Source: Betaproteobacteria bacterium UBA5582 | GTDB lineage: Bacteria > Pseudomonadota > Gammaproteobacteria > Burkholderiales > Rhodocyclaceae | Reading direction: 5' to 3' | Length of the DNA stretch: 11,357 nucleotides | NCBI GenBank assembly: GCA_002425245.1 | Contig: DILW01000013.1 | Coordinates: forward strand, 1 to 11,357 | Part shown: one piece after another, positions 6,266 to 11,357 of the stretch | Position numbering within the stretch: position 1 is the first letter of the stretch | Layout: the number at the start of each line of letters is the position of its first letter | Translations under genes and position numbers: made by a program | The notes under the pieces: generated by a model | Databases searched by the model: none | Seen by the model: only the letters and a program-made list of their open reading frames with translations | What the model was told of the DNA's origin: nothing

Positions 6266-7912
6266 TTATAGCGCTGCCCCCGGCACCGGGGATGAACACG
6301 CCGACTGGCTTTCGTAAACCAATGGAATGATCTGCTTCATCGCCTCACGCCGCGACAGCTTCACCGGCGACATGGCGACGATGTTGTCCACCTGCAGGTC
6401 GGTCGACAGCATCGGCTTGAGCCCGAGCGGCTGGCGCGGGTGCAGGGCAAAATCGCGCCGCGCCTGCTCGATCTGCGCCTTGTTGGCACTGAAATAGCGG
6501 GCCGCGGCGATGGTTTCCGGCAAGTGCTTGAGCACATGCCACAGACTCCAGCGATGCTGCCACAGGCGGCCGGCGAAGCGGCGGCGGTAACCCTTGCTGT
6601 CGTAGAAGCGCTTGACGTGCCAGTTGTACAAGGCGTCCATCTCGTCACGCGAGGAAAAACCCTTGGGCAGGAAGACAAAGTTCAGGCAGTTCATCAGCCG
6701 CCAGTCCTCGATGAAGTCTCCCGACTCGCCGCTGACGCATTCCTCCCAGATCGGCGCGCCGTGCAGCGGGCTGAACTTGGTCATGTTCATCTCGTCGAGG
6801 TCGAGCGAGAGGATGAAGTCGCTGGTCACCTTCACGGTTTCCGGCGTCTCGCCGGGCATGCCGAAAATGAACAGACCCTTGGCGCGCAGACCGGCAGCGT
6901 GGATCTGGCGCACCGTATCGCGCACCGCATCGAGCGTGACCCCGGCCTTGTGCCGTTCCATCATCCCCGGGTCGGCCGATTCGACACCCATCGAGACCAT
7001 CAGCGCACCGGCCTGCTTGAGCTTGGCCAGCATTTCGTCCGAGGTATGGCCGGTGCGGATCGCGCAATTCCACTGCACGCCGAGCGGCTTCTCGATCAAC
7101 AGCTCGCACAGGTCCATCACGCGCTGCTTCTTGGCGGTGAACAAGTCGTCGTACATGTTGATGTGGTAGACCCCGAAGTTGTCCCGCAAGTACTTCATGT
7201 GGTCGTAGGTGTATTGCGCCGAATTGGTCTTGTACAGGCGCTCGAACACCGTGCGGTCGCAGAACGAGCAGGTGTAGGGACAACCGCGCGAGGTGATCAT
7301 GGTCGCCCCGTAGCGCTTTTCGTAGGCAAACAGCGGCAGGTGGTAGGCGTGCGGAAAGCCGGCCAGCTTCTCGTAAGCCGGGAAGGGCAGTTCGTCGAGG
7401 TCGAGGATGCGGTCGCGGCGCGGATTGACGACGATGCGCCCGGCCGGATCGCGCCAGATCAGGTTGCCGATGTCGGCCAGCGGCTTGCCGTCGGCCAGGT
7501 CGAGCAGGGCACCTTCGCCCTCGCCGATGACCAGGTAATCGATTTCCGGGAAGTGTTCGAGAATCGGCGCGCCGAGCGAGGAGACATGGACATTGCCGAA
7601 GACGATGCGGATGTCCGGCCGCTTCTCGCGGATGTAGAGCGCCATGTCCACGGCATCCATGAAACCCGAGGTGGTCGCCGAGAAACCGACCATTTCCGGT
7701 TCGCTGGCCAGGACGATTTCGGCATTGGCGGCAATGCCCGGCGGCGCATAAGGTCCGAGGCAATCGTGCAGGGCAACGCTATGACCGAACTTTTCCAGCC
7801 ACGACGCCAGCTGCATGATGCCGATCGGCGGCATGCGGTTGGCCAGCACCGAGAAATCGGGCTGGCCGGGGACGAAATTGAAACCGGCGGGATGGACTAG
7901 TGTGACGCGCAT
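6266..7912 (-). CDS. B12-binding-domain radical SAM protein (class B / BchE-like)
   Basis: A 548-residue protein with the usual two-domain plan. Residues 1-140 form a cobalamin-binding-type Rossmann domain (VHPAG at 6-10, PPIGIMQLASWL at 28-39, VIGEGEGALLDL at 128-139). The radical SAM barrel follows, with the cluster motif CPYTCSFC (C211, C215, C218), YDDLFT (254-259), GVES (309-312), FGMPGET (350-356) and FSPLHGAPIW (380-389). A basic C-terminal extension of about 160 residues has no recognised motif. The DxHxxG lower-ligand motif is not evident: the corresponding region reads HDCLGP (49-54), as in many members that bind cobalamin without a histidine ligand. Members of this class perform C-methylation, cyclisation or ring rearrangement. 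AGGGG lies 6 bases before the ATG. It may tailor the product of the neighbouring operon, but the target is unknown. Confidence 0.85.
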   Translation of the reverse strand: MRVTLVHPAGFNFVPGQPDFSVLANRMPPIGIMQLASWLEKFGHSVALHDCLGPYAPPGIAANAEIVLASEPEMVGFSATTSGFMDAVDMALYIREKRPDIRIVFGNVHVSSLGAPILEHFPEIDYLVIGEGEGALLDLADGKPLADIGNLIWRDPAGRIVVNPRRDRILDLDELPFPAYEKLAGFPHAYHLPLFAYEKRYGATMITSRGCPYTCSFCDRTVFERLYKTNSAQYTYDHMKYLRDNFGVYHINMYDDLFTAKKQRVMDLCELLIEKPLGVQWNCAIRTGHTSDEMLAKLKQAGALMVSMGVESADPGMMERHKAGVTLDAVRDTVRQIHAAGLRAKGLFIFGMPGETPETVKVTSDFILSLDLDEMNMTKFSPLHGAPIWEECVSGESGDFIEDWRLMNCLNFVFLPKGFSSRDEMDALYNWHVKRFYDSKGYRRRFAGRLWQHRWSLWHVLKHLPETIAAARYFSANKAQIEQARRDFALHPRQPLGLKPMLSTDLQVDNIVAMSPVKLSRREAMKQIIPLVYESQSACSSPVPGAAL

Positions 7913-7930
7913 CGGAAACCCCTGGAAAGT

Positions 7931-7946
7931 CGCCTGATTTTAGGCG
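7931..7946. promoter_or_regulatory. Small palindrome with a -10-like core before the radical SAM gene
   Basis: A perfect 5-bp inverted repeat (CGCCT / AGGCG) spans a 6-base AT-rich centre in the 45-base gap between the TauE-family gene and the radical SAM gene. On the minus strand the centre contains TAAAAT, close to a -10 consensus, about 25 bases before the start codon. It could be a weak promoter with an operator. No good -35 is visible, and no T-run follows it on the minus strand, so it is not terminator-like. Confidence 0.2.
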
Positions 7947-7957
7947 AAAAACCAGCT

Positions 7958-8731
7958 TCAGACGCCGGCAAAGGTATCCCAGGCAAACTTGACGATCAGC
8001 ACGCCGACCACCAGCAGGAAAACGACGCGGATGAAAGCGCTGCCATGCCTCAGGGCCAGCCAGGTACCGGCGACCGAACCGGCGACGTTGGCAGTTGCCA
8101 TGCCGAGCGCCAGGGCGATAATGATGTGACCGGCGGGAACGAAATAAGCCAGCGCCGCCAGGTTGGTGGCGACATTGACCACCTTGGCACCGGCCGAAGC
8201 ATGCAGGAAATCGAAGCCGAAGAAACGAATGAACAGGAAGATCAGGAAGCTGCCGGTGCCGGGCCCGAAAAAACCATCGTAGAAACCGATCACACCACCG
8301 AGCAGGATGGCATAGGCGAGTTCGCGCCGGCCGCTTTGGGTCGGTCGGTGCAATTGCCCGAAATCCTTCTTGAACAGCGTGTAGCCGGCAGAAAAGATGA
8401 GCAGACAGAGGATCAGCGGCCGCACCGCGTCCTTCGGCAACCAGGCCACCGCCGCCGCACCGGCATAGGACAGGGCGAAAGCGGCGAGGGCGGCGGGCAG
8501 GATGGTGCGCCACGGCATGTCGACGCGGCGGGCATAGCGCCAGGCGGCGTTGGCCGTGCCGAAGACGCTGGCGAACTTGTTGGTGCCGAACAGGGTTGCC
8601 GGGGCAACCCCCGGCTGCGCGGCGAACAGGGCCGGAATCTGGACCAGACCACCACCACCGACCACGGCATCGACCAGGCCGGCAACGAAGGCGGCGGCAA
8701 TCAGCCAGCCATACGGGAGCAGGGCTTCCAT
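7958..8731 (-). CDS. TauE/SafE-family (TSUP, YfcA-like) membrane permease
   Basis: A 257-residue inner-membrane protein with about eight hydrophobic segments. It shows the two inverted half-repeats of the family: GGGGLVQIPAL (25-35) with GTNKFASVFGT (49-59) in the first half, and GFYDGFFGPGTG (149-160) in the second. These are close to the conserved motifs of E. coli YfcA. Some family members export sulfite, sulfoacetate or other organic anions; most are uncharacterised. GAGG lies about 7 bases before the ATG. It is divergent from the DUF2726 gene and 45 bases upstream of the radical SAM gene in the same direction. Co-transcription with the biosynthetic genes is possible, but it may equally be a stand-alone gene. 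Confidence 0.88.
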   Translation of the reverse strand: MEALLPYGWLIAAAFVAGLVDAVVGGGGLVQIPALFAAQPGVAPATLFGTNKFASVFGTANAAWRYARRVDMPWRTILPAALAAFALSYAGAAAVAWLPKDAVRPLILCLLIFSAGYTLFKKDFGQLHRPTQSGRRELAYAILLGGVIGFYDGFFGPGTGSFLIFLFIRFFGFDFLHASAGAKVVNVATNLAALAYFVPAGHIIIALALGMATANVAGSVAGTWLALRHGSAFIRVVFLLVVGVLIVKFAWDTFAGV

Positions 8732-8777
8732 CGGTGCCTCAGGAAAGACCGCCGGTCGGGCGAGGGGGAAAGGCGCA

Positions 8778-8807
8778 CGGATACATCTGGCTATAATGTC
8801 CTGTCAA
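8778..8807 (-). promoter_or_regulatory. Possible promoter of the TauE-family gene
   Basis: The minus strand carries an exact TTGACA (8807-8802). After an 18-base spacer comes TATCCG (8783-8778), only a half-match to the -10 consensus. The element overlaps the plus-strand -10, so the two divergent promoters would compete for polymerase. Based on motif matching only. Confidence 0.3.
8792..8797 (+). promoter_or_regulatory. -10 element (TATAAT) for the DUF2726/MCE operon
   Basis: An exact TATAAT lies 26 bases before the ATG at 8824, giving a leader of about 20 bases. No convincing -35 is found 16-18 bases upstream, where the sequence is A/G-rich. It is the only consensus-like -10 on the plus strand in this 92-base divergent region. 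Confidence 0.5.
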
Positions 8808-8823
8808 ATCGTGGGGTTGGAAA

Positions 8824-9414
8824 ATGGATGAGATCACCCTGGGTTTCCTGGCCGCAGCAATCGCGGTCGGCAGCCTGCTGTTCTACCTGGGCCACCGCCT
8901 GGGCAAGGGCAGGGCAAGCGGTACGCGCAGTCAGCGTCGCTTCGCCGGAGCACACCTGGAACCCGCCACCGACGTCGACCCGCAAACGCGTTTCGACGCT
9001 GCCGACAGACCCCGACAGTACCGGCTGCTCAACAGCAGCGAGCAGGAACTCTACCACCGTCTGTGCGAAGCCATGCCCAGCATGAAGATATTCGCCCAGG
9101 TCGGCGTCGCCCAGCTGGCGCTTGCCCGCAGTCGCCAGGAAGCGAAGCGTCTGAGCCGGATGGCCGGACGCGGGGTCGATTTCGTGGTCTGCGACAGCGA
9201 TTTTTCCATCGTCGCCGCGATCGAACTGGCGTGGCCGAACACCGGGGAGGAACTGGACAGTGCCGAAGACGTGAAACGGGTGGCCCTGCAAAGCCTGGGC
9301 ATCCCGATGATTGTCTTCCGCCCCAACAAGCTGCCCGACGCCGACATCATCGTCCGCGAGATTGCCGACGCCATCCGCCGCCGCAATCGGCTGGAAGTCG
9401 AGCGCAACGGCTGA
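8824..9414 (+). CDS. DUF2726 family protein with N-terminal membrane anchor
   Basis: A 196-residue protein. Residues 5-22 form one hydrophobic helix, followed by a polar linker to about residue 65. A compact C-terminal domain matches the DUF2726 pattern: LLNSSEQELYHRLCEAMP (68-85), IFAQVGVAQL (89-98), VDFVVCDSDFSIVAAIEL (118-135) and a final IPMIVFRPNKLP (160-171). DUF2726 is considered distantly related to PD-(D/E)XK nuclease folds. D119 and E134 sit where two acidic residues would be expected, but the usual ExK/ExD is replaced by ELA, so catalysis is doubtful. Its function is unknown. It begins about 20 bases after the TATAAT element and ends 2 bases before the permease gene, so it is probably first in the operon. 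Confidence 0.8.
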   Translation: MDEITLGFLAAAIAVGSLLFYLGHRLGKGRASGTRSQRRFAGAHLEPATDVDPQTRFDAADRPRQYRLLNSSEQELYHRLCEAMPSMKIFAQVGVAQLALARSRQEAKRLSRMAGRGVDFVVCDSDFSIVAAIELAWPNTGEELDSAEDVKRVALQSLGIPMIVFRPNKLPDADIIVREIADAIRRRNRLEVERNG

Positions 9415-9416
9415 AC

Positions 9417-10169
9417 ATGTACCGCCATCCCCAGGCGATCCACAACAACCGGCTGTTTCGATGGCTGGCTGGCCACTACCGCTACCTCAGTTTTGCCGCC
9501 CTGCTGCTGATCGCCAGTTTCTCGCCGCGTATCCATGACCGGCCCACCCGCCAACGTTCGGCCCGCGTGCTCTGCTGTGCCGCCTGGCAGACCTTGCCCG
9601 GCTACCTGCTCGCCTGCATCCTGCTCAGCGCCATCCTGACCCGTATCGTCGCCGTCAGCGCCGACAGCTACGGCCTTTCGCACCTGGCCCTGGAAGCCAT
9701 CCTGCAGGTCTTCGTGGTCGAACTGCTGCCGCTCGCCTCGACCCTGTTCGTCGCCATGCGCGCCGTACCGATGGCCATGCTGCACCTGGCGGCGCTGCCC
9801 GGACGCCCCGGCGCCGGACTGCAGGAAGCCTTGCCTTACGTGGTCGGCAACAGCGCCGCGGTGGTCATCCTGGCCATTGTCGGCGGCATCGTTTCGCTGA
9901 CCGTCGCCTATCCGGTGTTCCATGGCTTCAACCAGTGGGGATTGCCGGCCTACAGCCGCCTGATCGGCCAGGTCTTCGACCCGGTCCTGGCCATCGCGCT
10001 GTCACTCAAGATCCTGTTTTTCGCCATTGCCGTCGGCATCGCCCCGGCCACCGTCGCGCTTGACCCCAGCCGGCGCGACACCGGGCAGCGCGAGATGCAG
10101 GTGATGGTGCGCCTGCTGTTGATCCTGGTGCTGATCGAGGGTAGCTTCCTGATGTTGCGACGTTTCTGA
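9417..10169 (+). CDS. Divergent MlaE-like ABC transporter permease
   Basis: A 250-residue protein starting at the ATG 2 bases after the DUF2726 stop; the longer open frame to the left lies inside that gene and is discarded. About five hydrophobic segments are visible. VELLPLASTLFVAMR (101-115) aligns with the family's REL-P-LT-hh-AGR region, and KILFFAIAVGI (198-208) with the K-xx-FG-hhI region. The conserved loop that usually follows the first of these (AAELG then EQIDAL), which contacts the MlaF ATPase, is not recognisable; PMAMLHLAALPGRPG is there instead. MlaE-type permeases work with an MCE protein to move phospholipids between the two membranes, and an MCE gene follows 5 bases later. 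Family membership is likely but remote; the transport mechanism is open. Confidence 0.65.
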   Translation: MYRHPQAIHNNRLFRWLAGHYRYLSFAALLLIASFSPRIHDRPTRQRSARVLCCAAWQTLPGYLLACILLSAILTRIVAVSADSYGLSHLALEAILQVFVVELLPLASTLFVAMRAVPMAMLHLAALPGRPGAGLQEALPYVVGNSAAVVILAIVGGIVSLTVAYPVFHGFNQWGLPAYSRLIGQVFDPVLAIALSLKILFFAIAVGIAPATVALDPSRRDTGQREMQVMVRLLLILVLIEGSFLMLRRF

Positions 10170-10174
10170 AGCCC

Positions 10175-11077
10175 ATGAACGACTCTCCCGACCATCTGCC
10201 CCCGATCCGCCACGCCGAAAGCAAGGCGGCGCTGCTGCTGCTGCTCACGCTGGCGCTGATCGTCGCTTTCGTCGTCTTCGTCCTGAGTGCGCGCGGCGTG
10301 TTCGAGGAGAATCGCCAGCTGCTGCTGGTCGCGGAAAACTCCGAGGGTGTCGTCGTCGGCATGGACCTGACCTTCTCCGGCTTTCCCATCGGCCGCGTCA
10401 CCCGGATCGAACTCGGCGACGACGGCAAGGCCCACATCCATGTTGCCGTGCCAGTCGCCGATGCCCGCTGGCTGCGCAAATCCTCGGTATTCACCCTGGA
10501 ACGCGGCGTCGTCGGCGGCAGCCGGCTGCGCGCCTTCACCGGCATGCTCGACGACGAGCCGCTGGCCGACGGTGCCCGCCGCGATGTCCTCATGGGCGAT
10601 GCCACCTCGGGCGTGCCCGAGCTGGTATCGACGGTCACCCGCCTGGTCGGCAATCTCGAACGCCTGACCAACGAACAATCGGCACTGGTCGCCAGCATCG
10701 GCAACCTGCAGCGGCTGACTGCCGAGCAGTCCGCACTGGCTGCCAGCCTCGGCAATGTCGAGAAATTCACCGCTGCCCTCAACGGTCGCCACGGCGCCCT
10801 CGGCGCCATGCTCGGCAACGAGCAGGACGTTGCCAAGGTGATTGCCTCGCTCGAACAGACCCGTTTGCTGCTGACCGAAGCCCGGACCAGCCTGGGCAAA
10901 CTCGACGCCGCCCTGGCCGACGTCAAGGCGATCACCGGCAACGCCCGCGAAGCCAGCGGCGACCTCGACGCCCTGCGTGCCGAAATCGACCTCAACCTGC
11001 GCAAGGTGTCCGGGCTGGTCGACGATCTCAACCGCAAATGGCCGTTCGCCCGCGAGCGCGAACTGAAACTGCCATGA
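10175..11077 (+). CDS. MCE/MlaD-family periplasmic substrate-binding protein, membrane anchored
   Basis: A 300-residue protein. One membrane helix (about 18-38) anchors it in the inner membrane with the rest in the periplasm. An MCE domain follows at roughly 48-125, with the expected GVVVGMDLTFSGFPIGRV pattern (58-75) and a GVVGGSRLRAF segment (111-121). Residues 145-285 are helical and Leu/Ala-rich, forming a coiled coil that includes a tandem 17-residue repeat. MCE proteins form hexameric rings or tubes that shuttle lipid. The helical tail is longer than that of the single-domain E. coli MlaD (about 180 residues) and could build a needle-like extension. Its stop overlaps the lipoprotein start as ATGA. 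Confidence 0.83.
   Translation: MNDSPDHLPPIRHAESKAALLLLLTLALIVAFVVFVLSARGVFEENRQLLLVAENSEGVVVGMDLTFSGFPIGRVTRIELGDDGKAHIHVAVPVADARWLRKSSVFTLERGVVGGSRLRAFTGMLDDEPLADGARRDVLMGDATSGVPELVSTVTRLVGNLERLTNEQSALVASIGNLQRLTAEQSALAASLGNVEKFTAALNGRHGALGAMLGNEQDVAKVIASLEQTRLLLTEARTSLGKLDAALADVKAITGNAREASGDLDALRAEIDLNLRKVSGLVDDLNRKWPFARERELKLP
10646..10747 (+). repeat. Two 17-residue tandem repeats within the MCE protein helix
   Basis: Residues 158-174 (VGNLERLTNEQSALVAS) and 175-191 (IGNLQRLTAEQSALAAS) are near-identical units of 51 bases each. A third, degenerate unit begins with LGNVEKFT at 192-199 and a fourth LGN occurs at 213-215. The DNA copies differ at many third positions, so the repeat is old and maintained at protein level. 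Confidence 0.8.
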
Positions 11078-11357
11078 GCCGCCTGTTCGCATCCCTGCTC
11101 GTGCTTGTCCTGAGCGGCTGCGCCAACCACCCGCCGCCGCCGGACTGGTTGCTCACCGCCGGCAGCGCCATCGACGCCCACGCCCGCTACTGGCTGGAAG
11201 GACGCGACACGCTGGCCGCCGGCCAGCTCGAACAGGCGAGGGCGGCTGTTGCCCGCACCGGCGACGCCAGCCAGATGGCGCGTGTCGAACTCCACGCCTG
11301 CGCTATCCGCCTGGCTAGCCTGCAGGGCGGCGAATGCCCGGCATTTGCCGTACTGGC
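11074..11357 (+). CDS. Putative lipoprotein, 5' part only
   Basis: Begins at ATG 11074-11076, overlapping the MCE stop (ATGA), and runs off the right edge; 94 complete residues are visible. The N-terminus is a lipoprotein signal peptide: basic MSR, a hydrophobic core, and lipobox LSGC with the lipidated cysteine at residue 16. A proline run (20-23) follows, then an Ala-rich helical region that may be a TPR-like hairpin. Residue 17 is Ala, so outer-membrane sorting is expected under the +2 rule. Lipoproteins encoded beside MCE genes can be the outer-membrane partner of the lipid transporter, as PqiC is for PqiB. I do not recognise the family of this one. Confidence 0.75.
   Translation, partial: MSRLFASLLVLVLSGCANHPPPPDWLLTAGSAIDAHARYWLEGRDTLAAGQLEQARAAVARTGDASQMARVELHACAIRLASLQGGECPAFAVL

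Noticed and set aside
6440..7900. 486-codon open frame on the plus strand opposite the radical SAM gene
   Set aside because: Shadow frame: it covers the same codons as a well-supported enzyme and has no recognisable domain or ribosome-binding site.
7931..7950. Intrinsic terminator after the TauE-family gene
   Set aside because: The stem is only 5 bp and on the minus strand the T-run precedes the hairpin rather than following it.
361..8731. Recent horizontal transfer or mobile island
   Set aside because: No transposase, integrase, tRNA, direct repeats or clear change in base composition is visible in the window, despite the accessory-looking gene content.
9063..9416. N-terminal extension of the MlaE-like permease
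   Set aside because: It lies inside the DUF2726 gene and reads as charged, Arg/Pro-rich sequence. The ATG at 9417 is directly followed by a plausible membrane protein.
9950..11092. 380- and 429-codon open frames on the minus strand opposite the permease, MCE and lipoprotein genes
   Set aside because: Low-complexity Gln/Gly/Ala/Asp-rich or Ser/Arg-rich translations typical of antisense reading in GC-rich DNA. The plus-strand genes have membrane helix, MCE and lipobox evidence.

Overview
The window is GC-rich, densely coding DNA. Gene content, codon use and arrangement suggest a betaproteobacterium, probably of the Rhodocyclales (Dechloromonas/Azonexus/Azospira-like). That placement is an inference from protein resemblance, not from a marker gene. 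I see no RNA genes, CRISPR arrays, insertion sequences or tRNA-linked integration signs. No stretch longer than 300 bases lacks a gene.

Layout. (1) Positions 2-364, plus strand: the 3' end of a 2-phosphosulfolactate phosphatase-like gene. It meets the next gene tail to tail, and the two stop codons share one palindromic CTAG. (2) Positions 361-6179, minus strand: a tight six-gene block. In transcription order it encodes a flavin-dependent halogenase-like protein, a chorismatase of the XanB2/FkbO/Hyg5 family, a PlsC-type acyltransferase, a family 2 glycosyltransferase, a UbiE-like methyltransferase and a CPA2 cation/proton antiporter. Junctions are 1-9 bases apart or ATGA overlaps, so this reads as one operon. 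(3) Positions 6266-8731, minus strand: a cobalamin-binding-type radical SAM enzyme preceded by a TauE/SafE-family permease. Both point the same way as the block but are separated by gaps of 86 and 45 bases. (4) Positions 8824-11357, plus strand: a DUF2726 protein, a divergent MlaE-like permease, an MCE/MlaD-like protein and the start of a lipoprotein, again tightly packed.

The main point of interest is the six-gene block. A chorismatase supplies hydroxybenzoate (3- and/or 4-hydroxybenzoate in the XanB2 case). A halogenase with an apparently intact signature, a methyltransferase, a glycosyltransferase and a lysophospholipid-type acyltransferase are the kinds of tailoring enzymes found in xanthomonadin and other aryl polyene pigment loci. 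However, no ketosynthase, acyl carrier protein, dehydratase, ketoreductase, LolA-like carrier or MMPL exporter is present. The window therefore holds the head-group and tailoring half of a possible (halogenated) aryl polyene pathway, with a split locus elsewhere, or else a different small aromatic product. The radical SAM enzyme next door is a candidate additional tailoring enzyme.

The plus-strand block on the right looks like an envelope lipid-transport unit of the Mla/MCE type without an ATPase in view. It starts from a short divergent promoter region that it appears to share with the TauE-family gene.
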